Below are positions 54,231 through 64,000 of a stretch of 64,000 nt of DNA, in pieces (position 1 is the first letter of the stretch; each line of letters starts with the position of its first letter). A model generated the notes under the pieces. That model was given only the letters and a program-made list of their open reading frames with translations, did no database searches and was not told where the DNA came from. Origin of the DNA: Cordia subcordata (lineage: Eukaryota; Streptophyta; Magnoliopsida; Boraginales; Cordiaceae); assembly GCA_028554755.1 (NCBI GenBank), contig JAPTOF010000024.1, positions 930,001 through 994,000 on the forward strand, given 5' to 3'. The translations under genes and the position numbers were made by a program.

Positions 54231-54890
54231 CTAACTCAACGCTAGATTCCTCTCTGTACAACGATCTAAGACTAATGAGAGGTGACTGAGGCACTCATCA
54301 AAGCTATCACCGAAGACCAAGAAATCATCCTTGAAGATCTCTAAATGCTTCTCAATTATGTCGCTAAAAATGGCCATCATATATATCTGGAACGTCACTG
54401 GCGCATTACAAAGACTGAAGGGCATCCTCCTATAGGCAAAACTTCCATAGGGATAAGTAAATGTGATCTTCTCCTGGTCCTCAGGGAACACGGGGATTTC
54501 ATTATATCTGGAATAGCTATCTAGAAGACAATAGTAGCTATGCCCATATACTCTATTTAAGATATGCTTTAAAAAGGCAATAGGGAAATGATCCGACCTA
54601 GTTCTTGAGTTGAGTTTCCTATAGTCTATACAAACTCTCCAACCCACAGGAGTGCGGGTCGGGATAAGCTCTACTCTCTCATTCTCTATAATCATGATCC
54701 CAGACTTCTTACAAATAACTTGAACCGGACTAACCCGCTCACTATTATAGATTAAATAGATAATGCCTGTATCTAAAAGCTTAATAATCTTTTTCTTAGC
54801 CACTTCACTCATGTGTGGGTTTAGTCTCCTTTGCATTTCCCTAGAAGGAATGGCTCTATCCTCAAGGTAAATTTGATGCATGCACACCAA
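54231..54890 (-). pseudogene. pol: Reverse transcriptase of element G (220-codon open stretch)
   Basis: This is the longest uninterrupted RT in the window. From MHQIYLEDRAIPSREMQRRL it passes LLDTGIIYLIYNSERVSPVQ, VGWRVCIDYRKLNSRTRSDH, YCLLDSYSRYNEIPVFPEDQ, YRRMPFSLCNAPVTFQIYMM and DIIEKHLEIFKDDFLVFGDS. The catalytic pair is kept as F-K-D-D-F, with Lys where Met is usual. The frame stops at TAG (54231-54233) where Trp of SWEKS is expected. Many replacements at conserved sites argue against activity. RT would act in the cytoplasmic particle. Confidence 0.9.
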
Positions 54891-56247
54891 AAGGTCTATG
54901 CCTCTTAAATCATCTATCTTTCACCCTATTGCCTTCTTATGGTTCGTAAGAACTCCTAAGAGATGCTCCTCATGCTCACTAGATAAATCAAATGCTATAA
55001 TAACCAAAAGGGTCTCATTAGGCCTAAGAAAGCATATTTCAAGTGCTCGAGAAGGGGCTTGAGCTCTAGGGATAGGCTAAGCTCAACCAAGGGCGACTTT
55101 ACCTTAATGTCATCAAATTGGGCATCACTAGAACCAAGAGTAGAAGGAATAACCTCAGGCAACTTCTTAATCATGGAATCCTCAACTAAGGAGGAGGAAG
55201 CTACAAGTTTCTACTCTAAGGTCTCCAAATCAAAGCTGGACAAGAGATTCCCAAACTTTCTCAAATTCTTACTGTTCCTTATCGTCCTCTCGAAGAAACC
55301 CTCAACACATGAATCAATGACATCAACTCTAAAGCACTCCTTCTCATTCTTTCCTAAACTAGCTCTATTCACCACTTCTACCACCTTCTTAGTAGATCTC
55401 AAATTCCCAAATTTCATCTCTAACAACCCTAGCTTGCAATGAATGACAGTATCAGTTGTGGCAAGAAAGGAGCAACCTAGGAGGATAGGTGTAAAATGCT
55501 TAGAATCATGAACCGAATCCATATCTAGCACTATGAAGTCTACAGAATACATGGACTCTTCTACCTAAACTAGCACATCTTCTACCACACCTCTAGGTCT
55601 CTACTCAAACCTATCAACTAGCTAAAGGGTAATATGTGTAGGTGGCAAGTCTCCTAGATCTAGCTGCTGATAGATGGAATAAGGAATGAGATTCACACTA
55701 GACCCCAAATCTAATAAGGCATGGTTGATCTGGGTCTTTCTAATCTTAAAAAGAATGGTGAAAACTCTAGGGTCACTCAACTTCGACGAAAGGCTTAATG
55801 TACAAATGCTACTCACTTTCTCCATGAGCTTTACCTTCTTGGGCATAGTCAATGCTCTACGTATTCTCGTGCAAAAATCCTTAAAGAACTTGTAATAGGA
55901 GGGAACAGAATAGACTGCGTCTATTAAGGGAAGGTTGACCTTCAGATCTTTAAGATGCTCTAGGACCTTGAGAAATCTAGTATCCTCACTAGATAATGGC
56001 CATTCTAAGGCAGATGGGAATAGAACTCTAGGTGCAACATCCCTAAACTCATGGGATCTACAATAGGTTGTTTTCCTTCCCTATGTGGGCAAGAACTAGT
56101 ACTCTCACCATGGTCTCTAACGAGCTCTACTCTTTTAGTAAGACTCTCTCTAAAATCTCTCTTAATATGGCTATGTCTAGACTCTCTATTTTCAGAAGGA
56201 CCACAAAGTGCAAGCTTTGCATATTCAACTCTTATCCTATTATCCAC
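54891..56247 (-). pseudogene. pol: Protease and spacer of element G (broken)
   Basis: The linker (56247-56005) reads RIRVEYAKLALCGPSENRES and is frameshifted near its end. The protease start (55852-55622) has SSICTLSLSSKLSDPRVFTI and ALLDLGSSVNLIPYSIYQQL, with the active site intact, and stops in TAG at 55622-55624, the recurrent position before L-V/A-D. The second half (55552-55211) gives VDFIVLDMDSVHD and ILLGCSFLATTDTVIHC. The spacer ends near 55060 with SLSLELKPLLEHLKYAFLG and then frameshifts. Confidence 0.86.
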
Positions 56248-57939
56248 TATCTTACACTCCTAAGAGTGGTAACGGCCTTGGCCTTAGCCTAAGAGGGATA
56301 AGTAAAGTTGGTGAAGGATCAAGATTGGACTCTAGAGTTCACCTCTAGCTCAGAAGGCAACTTCTCAAGATCTCTAATCAGTATATAAAAAAAATAAAAA
56401 GAAAAATTTCTCGAGATCTCTACTGCTCAACTACATGGCAAACTGTCCTAACTAGGTATTTACCCTAGCCTGATAACTCTCTATCTACCACCTACAACTA
56501 GCTAACTGTTGCTGTATCAACTAAAACATTTTCTCAATCCTATCATCACTAGTGGGCTAGGTAATTGAAGGGGCATGAGAGTGCTTGAGGTTGAGAAACA
56601 CTAGGAAGCCTAGCTTGATTAATATTGTAAAACCAAGGAGGGTGAGTAAGACATAGTCTCTACTAGAATGGGACTTAGGGCTAGGAATGGGAAGACTCAT
56701 ACTAACCCTGTCTCTAAGAAAACTTAGGGTTGTCTCTCTAACCCTAATTGTAAGTGTTTGAGTATAGATTGCACTCATGTGACTACCTTTATGTAGTACA
56801 AACTTGCTCTTGCATGAACTCGGGAAATTGGGGTACTAAGAGGTAAGCTATAGCCTCGTGAGATGACTCAAAACATAATGCACACACTTCAACTACTGAT
56901 GAGGTGGATAACAGACCCATGAAACTAGCTCTAAGACCTTAGGAGGAAAGAGTTAAAGAGATGAATTTGATTAGGCTTTTTGTCAATGCTCTAAGCTCGA
57001 TAAGCAAATCAAAAGAAACTCCTATCTCATGAACACCTCTTCTAGTAGCTCCCCGATTAAACATATCCATAGTGGTGTTTTAGAAAGAGTTCTTGGCCAA
57101 CAAATCCATTTTCTCCTAAGCTTCACTTAGTCTCGAAAGACAGAATCCACCACCAGATGCAACATTGAATATCATTCTATTTTGCTCATTTAAGCCTCTA
57201 AAGAAATACTAAATGAGGTCATAAACATCATATCTATGGTGTGGACATTCCCTAAGAAGTTCATTGAACCTCTCTCGAGCCTCATGAAAGGTCTCTAAGT
57301 CATGTTAGGAAAAGGTCATAATGAAAGCCCTTAGGTCAGTGGCCTTAGTTATGGGAAAGAACTTTTGGTAAAACCTAGATTGGAGCTTATCCCAAGACGT
57401 AATGCAACTACTAAGTAAGAAATGATACCATGCCCTAGGTTTATCCTTAAGGGAAAATTGGAACAACTTAAGGCGTATGACTTCTTGAGACATGTTAAAG
57501 CAATAAAGAGTGGAACTTATCTGTACGAAGTCAGTGATGTGGTCCAAGGGACTCTCGCTGCTCCTCCTATAAAAGGAAGGAAGCATAGCCAACATGCTAG
57601 GCTTAATTTCAAAATTAGCTTCCCCCGACCTCGAATCATGGATAGCTAAGTTAGGTTCGAACACGTTGAGGAGAAAGAATTGCCTAAGATGGGCTCATCA
57701 TCTATGGGTGGGTTTGGCCTAAGGGGCTCTTGCCTAAAATGATCTTAGGCTTGAGGATGCCCATGGTGATCATATGGTGGAATGGGATTCATAGGGGGAA
57801 TCGGGGGAAGAAGAGGAGGATAATTAGGGTTGGCCATCTCTTCTAGAAGCTTACCTAAATTCCTAAAATGATGTGCAATCCTATCAAGTTTAGGATTAAA
57901 CGGAACTAGAGGATTCCTAAGGGATCACCTACCAAGCAT
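56248..57939 (-). pseudogene. gag: gag of element G (broken)
   Basis: The start MLGR at 57939 is followed by TGA where B and H have CGA/CGT Arg, then SLRNPLVPFNPKLDRIAHHF in the same frame. The core (57664-57305) reads EPNLAIHDSRSGEANFEIKP, SFYRRSSESPLDHITDF and WDKLQSRFYQKFFPITKATD. EAREREFN-type sequence follows after a TAG. The zinc knuckle is decayed: CALCFESSHEAIAY, last Cys changed to Tyr. The tail (56250-56800) is rich in TAG/TAA codons. Overall order and length match B. Confidence 0.85.
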
Positions 57940-58220
57940 ACAACACTATTCTAATCTCCGGCCACTTTAAACCCCCAAACTTCAAATTTTCCTAAAACTA
58001 TAGCAACAAACCCAAAAACCTAAAGTCTACTAAAAGTAAAAGAAAAGCAATGTCAAATAAGCTAATTCAACAAACAAGCTAAGCTAAGAAATAGAAGCAA
58101 ACTCAAGATATCAATATAAACCAAGAAAAGCAAAACAACTAAAAACTTAAAACACAATAACAAAATAAAGCAAGAAAAAGAAACTAAAACACACAACAAA
58201 GAAGTCAAACCAACCGTGCC

Positions 58221-58238
58221 TCCCCAGTAACGGCACCA
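58221..58238 (-). promoter_or_regulatory. Primer-binding site of G (tRNA-Asp type)
   Basis: The minus strand reads TGGTGCCGTTACTGGGGA, with three transitions from the tRNA-Asp complement. It lies six bases after the 5' LTR. About 280 bases of A-rich (plus strand) leader separate it from gag. Confidence 0.87.
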
Positions 58239-58244
58239 AGAACT

Positions 58245-60164
58245 TGATTATCTTTTTGTAAGCAGAAGCCTAAAGACCCGTAAGTGCATAGATTGATGTA
58301 GTGTAGCATATGTGAGAGCAAGTGTTGAATCCTTAAGGAGACAAATTGTGGAATGGGTCCTATGTGTGTATCCTAGAAAGTGGCTAAAATAAGACCTAAA
58401 CTAACCATCTTTTTGGGGTTTTTGAATTTAATAGAAGCTCAATCTAAAGGAAATAAAACTACACTATAGAAAAACAGGAATGGAAAATGGGGAAAGCAAA
58501 CTAACCTAAAGGGAACTAACAAATAGGAATGGAAATTGGGAAAGCAAACTAACCTAAAGAGAACTAACAAATGGAATGGGTTAGGGTGACTTTCACTTGC
58601 CAATGGGTAATTTTAGACTCGAATGCTATGGGACTTGGGTGATGGCTTAGCTACAGGAAATGCTCTTGACTAGGTTACTAACTAGTTTCCTAATTTCTCC
58701 CTAGGACTTGGTATAAGTTCGTGCCTAGGCAATGCCTTCTAGAGCCACAGTGTGGTCTTATGACTTAGGGCCTTAGAATTGTCTAACTAGCTTCCTTGGT
58801 GACCTAGAATAAACCTACCTTAGTACTTAAACCATTGGCTGGGTTTAAAGCTAAGGCCTAGTTTCGCTAAGGTCAACTAAACCTATCCAAAACCCTATTG
58901 GCTAGGTTTAAAGCCAAAGAAGACTCAATCTAGGCTACCCCCAATTACGCATTACAATTCTAGGGTCACTATAGCGAGATTTTATCAATAAGTGAATTCA
59001 CACATGTTCTACACTATGGCATTTACTAATATAAAGACATACTCGACTACCAAGCATCTTCATGCTCTGATTACACCATTTATAGCATTAGGAACCAATA
59101 TGTATGCATTATTGATATTTTCTGCTAGGCATGCAAACATACACATAGACATGCATGTAAGCATTATCCACTTCATACTATCCATATACAAACACATAAA
59201 CATGATTATACAATGGATTAGAGGTGTTTCATAGTAAATAGACATCAATTTATGTATATGCTACTCACATAGACATATTATCAAACACCTAAATATGCAT
59301 TGAATGATAGCCATTAAAACAAGAAAAACAAAGCATATATATACATATATATATGTATGTATATTAAACCATCAAATCCTATAACATAAGAGTATATAAT
59401 CAACCCATAACACAAGATAAATCTCCCTAAATAGATCTACTCAAACATAATAAAAATGAAGATGAAAAGGAGATTAAAAAGCTTCCCTTTTATCCTTGCA
59501 ATTTTTACATAATCTTTGAGCAAATCTTTACTCCAAAGTGTTTAGATCCCTCCAAATAAGCTTGAATCTAGGTGGGGAAATGCGTGAGAGAGAATGTGTA
59601 CGGTGGGTGAGTTAGGGTTTAGTGTGTGTGAAAATTGGGTGTGAAATGTGTGTGAATTGATGATTGAATTGCTGCAAAATCAGGTGCTTTCATGTAGCTA
59701 TCTGCGCTCTGCCAGTCAATCTAGCCGGTCGATCAGCTGAAGAAGGTACTCGACTGGATCAAAATAGGTAACTCTCTAGAGTGATTGGTCGACTGACTAA
59801 GGAGGACCTCGACCGACTATAAACTACTACTCTCTAGAATGGTCGATCGATCGAGCTCTTCTTGGTCTACTGGCTGAACGATTCTCCTTCAATCTCCATC
59901 CTTTTAACCTCTAGTCTTCACCCTACGACCTGTACATCTTCTATCTTCATCACCCACCATCGTGCAGTCTTTGTTATTAACCCAAGACTCATCTAAATCA
60001 TTAAAACAAGTAATTATTGTAGCGTTTATCGATTAAACTCAACTATGTACAATTATCTTTGCTTAAGCATAACTCTAGAATGAATACTACACTAATGCCA
60101 CTACATTTACACATAAAACCTCTAAAACATAAGCAAAATACAATACAAAGGTAACAGACATATC
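58245..60164 (-). mobile_element. 5' LTR of element G
   Basis: The LTR ends (minus strand) in AGATAATCA at 58245. It starts near 60164, where the TGATAT tip has decayed. It contains the U3 motif cluster of GTCGAC/TCGATCGA type words (59710-59880), a decayed palindrome near 58721-58738, and a 66-bp region around 58440-58570 in which aggaatggaaa-tggggaaagca is repeated. It is related to LTR F. A short TA run is at 59336-59362. Confidence 0.85.
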
Positions 60165-60169
60165 TTTGG

Positions 60170-60420
60170 AATCTCGAGTGTAACGGATAGAGGTTTAATA
60201 AGCCACTATTTATGTCAGAGATGTTATACGGTAGGGGCATACACAGATTGGTTAGACCAACAAAACCAACCAAAACCAAACCAAAAGAATGGTTTGTTGA
60301 ATCTCGAGTGTAACAGATAGAGGTTTAATGAGCCACCATTTATGTCAAAGATGTTATACCCTAGGGGTATATACGAGTTGGTTAAACTATTAAAATCAAC
60401 CCAAACCAAACCAAAAGTTT
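60170..60420 (+). repeat. Two-copy 130-bp tandem repeat
   Basis: Bases 60171-60300 and 60301-60420 are direct copies with a 130-bp offset. They share atctcgagtgtaac, gatagaggtttaat and tatgtca-agatgttata, and end in CCAAACCAAAAG words. They lie between LTR G and the copia-like remnant. I do not recognise the unit. Confidence 0.85.
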
Positions 60421-62139
60421 GATCCATACCGTAGTTGAATGGTATGGTAGAAAAGAGAAATCAAATGTTGTTAGATATAGTTTGATCAATTATGCGGCTT
60501 ATCGTTATGACCACATCATTTGGAATGTATATTTAAGACAAACACTTTAATGTTGAGTTAAATATCAAACAAGTTAGCAGATAAGATACCATATAAGATA
60601 TGGCATGATAGAAAGCTATACACTTTTACTAAAGGGTCAAAGAAACGTTCAGCATACGCCAAGTATCTTATCATTGACAAGCTAGAATTGAAAGTGGTTA
60701 AGTGTTTTGAGATTCTCGATAGAGTCTAATGAATTCAACTTTGACAAAAGTGATTAATAATAAGTATTCATTGACCTCAAAGGAATCTTTTCAGGAAAGT
60801 ATTTCTTAAATAAGGTTCCCTTGATAATGAGCTTTGTGAAGTTCTAAATAGAAAGATAGAACACTAATAATTGAACATACAAAACAAGATAAGGTTAAGA
60901 ACCAAATCTTGGGCCTATTAAAAAAGCATCACTAAGGTGATCTGGTAAGGTACCACATCTAATAGGAAATTGTTAAATCCATGCCCAAGGCAGAAATTCC
61001 ATTGAACTATTAGAGAACAATATGAATTTGATCACTTATAAGGATGCTAGATAGAGGCATAACTCTAAGAGCTTGCTTAATTTGAGGCAATCCTTCAAGA
61101 AACCATAAATGTCAACACCATATGGATATTGGTTAATTCACTTATTAGGTAAGATCCCTAGATTGAAAATTGGTATATGAAGGGTTTTTAGTTGGTTGAG
61201 ACCTACAATGCCCAACCTGTTGTTAGGAGGGCTTGTGAATGTTGTAGTTTGACTATGGTAAGACATTTCCACTAATAATGATGCTCGAGTTTATTGGCTT
61301 CATTCATGTACGGCATGCATACTTGTACCATGAAATCTAATCAGTAGTTACCTAAATGGCTTTCCTTCAAAGTGAGCTGAAAGAGGGTGTGTGTGACACA
61401 ACTAAGTAACTCACATCTATTGGGGAGATTTTGGAGAATATGTCTTTATGGCTCATGAGTGGTCTTGTACAAGTATTTTGGGTTAATATTTACGTTTTGA
61501 TAAAGTATCAAGATGCATGCCTTCATTATTTCTGTTAGTAGGCTAATGATCGTGTGATTGTTTATAATATAGTAATATGTATGACATTTTTTATACTATA
61601 AAACAATATCTATTATATTTTTTCTCCATAACCATTTTAGGAAAGGTACCCTATGTGCTTGGGATCATAATCTAAATGGATAGATTAGAGAGGTTATGTA
61701 CTGGGATTGTCCTAGTATACATACGTTGACTTTATGTTGAAAGAGTTCAACACATTGAATTCTTAAAAGGTTCTTGGGAATTCATTATTCAAGAAAATTT
61801 GTTTGACAATTTTCTTTGAAAGGAATGTATAAGTAGAATCCTAATTGCTCAGATAATAGAATTCGCTAAATACATTATGACACATACAAAGCCTGGTAAG
61901 GCTTACTCTTCTTGTATTACCAATAGGTATCATCATGATCCCAACTAGGAGCACTGGTAATTGATGGAGACCATTCTTTAGCACTTGGAATGCGAGAGTA
62001 TTAATGACTCGTCTATAAAGAAGTTTGAGATGAAACTAGTTAGTTGGACTGATTCTGGCTTTTGGTTAAACGAAGATGATAGCCCATTATTTGAGATTAT
62101 GTTTGCTAGAATAGTTCCAAGCTTGTGTTTAGATATTGC
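60421..62139 (+). pseudogene. pol: Ty1/copia pol remnant (integrase end, RT, RNase H), decayed
   Basis: Near 60570-60730 the plus strand reads IPYKIWHDRKLY then AYAKYLIIDKLELKVVKCFE, matching in spacing the copia integrase end (P-Y-E-L-W-G-R-K; A-Y-V-K; D-K-L-x-x-K). Near 61880-62110 it reads MTHTKPGKAYSSCITNRYHH, then EHW between stops, and WTDSGFWLNEDDS. These correspond to the copia RNase H segment with R-P-D-I, S-R-Y, E-H-W and Y-T-D-S-x-F. The middle is too decayed to follow. No LTR can be tied to it; the left neighbour is the 130-bp repeat and the right end is cut by the LTR at 62140. Confidence 0.6.
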
Positions 62140-63997
62140 CTGATGTGTATCATTTGTGTGTGTTTGTATCTAGTTTTTGCATGCATGTTTAAAGGTGTTC
62201 TAGAGTATAATTGAGTGCATTTATTATAGAGTTTATGCATAATTATTAATATTTGTACATAATGTATTTAGATACATAAATACTATGCTACGTATTATAT
62301 TTCATGTTTTAAGAGTGTTTTAGAAGGGTTTGATCACACGAGGAAGAAATGAGCTAAAGGATGAAGACCGAAAGAAAAAGAATAAAGAATAGAGCAGTCT
62401 GACCCAACCAGTCGACCTTGAAGAAAAGCCAGTCGACCTGAGCTAAAGGATAAAGACCGAAAGAAAAAGAAGGAAGAATAGAATAGTTTGACCCAACCTG
62501 TCAGCAGGACCAGAAAGCAAAGATGTCAGCTGATCAAGATGCCCCCAGAGCAAGTTGACCTGCAGGACCAAAGCGCTTAGCTAATTTACTCGTCGACTAG
62601 CCAGGTCAATTGGCTGGGCCCGAGAATAGCTATAAATAGCTCGGTTCAGATCATTTTACAGATTAGGAACCCAATAATCTCTTACACCCATTAACCTTAA
62701 CCCTTTTCCAACTTCAACAAACACTCTAAACCACCATCAAAACCCCATACCAAGTTAGGATTGAAGCATTTAACAAGGATTTGAATAATTTGTACGAATT
62801 TGAAAGTAAGATTTAGGGGAGTTCTTCTTATTCTAGCAATGTAATCACCATAGTCCTCTTCTTCTTTGTTATGTTTTCTTTAGCTTAGCAATAAGTTCCC
62901 TGTAGTTTAGGTTTATTTTTCTTTTCCTGAGCTCCCTTCTATCCTAAAGCAAGCACACACACACGCACAACTAGTTTTAGGCAATTTGATGAAAGAGCCA
63001 AGCGAAAGATGTTTAGGATATGAATAAAGCTTTAAGAATGGATTTGGAAGCAGCCGAGCAAAGAAAAGAGCTACCGAGAAGAAACAAGCTTACGAGAAGC
63101 AAGAATGGTGCATAAAAGATTTGTGCATATTAGATTAATGCTTTGAATAAAGGATTTGTGTGTATCTTTTGCTCTTAATACATGCTTATTTACATAAATC
63201 TATGGTATGATTCAATATATCTATGGATTAGAAATCAAACATGTCTATGTGTTTGTTAAAATGCCTAAGTGAATATGCATGTGTTATTTGTACTTCAAAT
63301 GTTTTTTTCTACTTATATGAGTGTTGTGATTGTGCTTAATTCATGGCTTTGCTTAGTAGAGTTGGCTTTAGCTTTAAATCCAGCTAATAGGTTACATGCT
63401 TTACCTACTCAAGTTTAGGTACTAGTCCTCGACTTTAAACCCATAAGTTAACCTAGACTAGAGTATCCCTCACCCACATTAGTGTTGGTTAATTGAGCCT
63501 TAATGTCACGTAGTGTTTAAGTGCTAGTCATTGGCTTTAAACCCAGCCAAGAGGATAAGTTCTAAGCACGGATTGCATAGGCTAGGAGGGATTGGCCTTT
63601 AGCTTTAAACCTAGCTAATGAGTTGAGCCACAAGTGTTGGTTAAGAGACCCCTGATCAACACAACAACAGTAGAAGTCCCGAGCCATAGATAGATATAAT
63701 CCTTTACCGTAGCCTGAGTTTAGTTGTAACGCAATCACCCTAGGTCCCCTTCTTCCTTGTTAGGTTTCCTTCCTTAGCTTGGCTCTTATAGTTCCTCCAT
63801 AGCTTGAGCTTTATTTTCTTTTTCCTGAGTTCCCCTCACGTACTAGAGAAAGCACACATGCACTTAGCTAGTTTAAGGCACCGAGCACAAAGAGACCAAA
63901 CTAAGGTAGCCTCCCTGTGAAGACAATATCTGCACTCGAATCCGCTATACCACGAATGATTCGTACGCTTGCGGTTGAAAAACTCAAGACACGATCA
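62140..63997 (+). mobile_element. Composite LTR at the right window edge
   Basis: It begins TGATGTGTATCATTTGTGTG and has a U3 with GTCGAC-type motifs (62400-62620) and TATAAATA at 62631. Near 62830 it jumps to LTR-end-like sequence (to about 62986). A second start-proximal LTR segment then begins (gatgaaagagccaagcgaaa) and runs to a proper LTR end, ACACGATCA at 63997. The stretch 62838-62986 is a diverged duplicate of 63741-63889. Two differently deleted LTRs appear to be fused. The primer site expected next lies outside the window. Confidence 0.75.
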
Positions 63998-64000
63998 AGT

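Noticed and set aside
60171..60420. CRISPR-like or satellite array
   Set aside because: Only two directly adjacent copies without spacers. The other tandem repeats (265 bp, 37 bp) are also two-copy duplications.
1..64000. Host genes, tRNA and rRNA genes
   Set aside because: No exon-like conserved protein, cloverleaf or rRNA sequence was seen. tRNA resemblance is limited to the 13-18 base primer-binding sites.

Overview
This window looks like heterochromatic nuclear DNA of a seed plant with a repeat-rich genome. Everything I can recognise in it is retrotransposon. I see no host gene, tRNA, rRNA, CRISPR array or bacterial-type operon. The dominant component is a set of related Ty3/gypsy elements of the Athila type, with LTRs of about 1.8-2.0 kb. 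Their primer-binding sites resemble TGGCGCCGTTGCCGGGGA, the complement of the 3' end of plant tRNA-Asp. Their Gag, DLGSS protease, FMDDF reverse transcriptase, RNase H and integrase fragments are all broken by stops and frameshifts. The species cannot be named from the sequence.

Layout. Bases 1-5114 are a patchwork of LTR ends and integrase scraps from several elements in both orientations. Bases 5115-39081 are one complete element, H (+ strand, 5-bp target duplication GGTGG), which landed in an older LTR (D). H was later entered by element A (11271-19649, + strand, target duplication AGGCT) between its RT and RNase H parts. It was also entered by element B (20143-34151, - strand, target duplication GTCCC/ATCCC) between RNase H and integrase. 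B in turn carries a smaller chromovirus-type gypsy element, C (23663-26563, - strand, tRNA-iMet primer site), in its integrase. The nest D > H > B > C is therefore four levels deep.

From 39082 the rest of LTR D is followed by a 0.27-kb internal remnant, a complete LTR (E) and a second, truncated D LTR. Next comes element J (+ strand, 43051-52554), whose gag is split by a 1.9-kb solo LTR (S, 43095-44982, target duplication GAAAA). J's 3' LTR abuts the integrase of element G (- strand, 52555-60164). A decayed Ty1/copia pol fragment (60421-62139) and a composite LTR that ends three bases before the window edge complete the map.

The autonomous copies share one order: LTR, tRNA-Asp primer site, gag, PR, acidic spacer, RT, RNase H, integrase, a roughly 1.2-1.5-kb conserved non-coding block with an A-rich tract, polypurine tract, LTR. 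Element A departs from this. It has gag and PR but no RT, RNase H or integrase, and its frame ends in a putative membrane segment.

The most interesting signals are RNA-like. One is a palindromic hairpin in the transcribed LTR part with conserved arms and a different self-complementary core in each subfamily. It is followed by a second small stem-loop with loop CAC. Another is a duplicated hairpin-plus-polypurine-tract module bracketing the 3' non-coding block.
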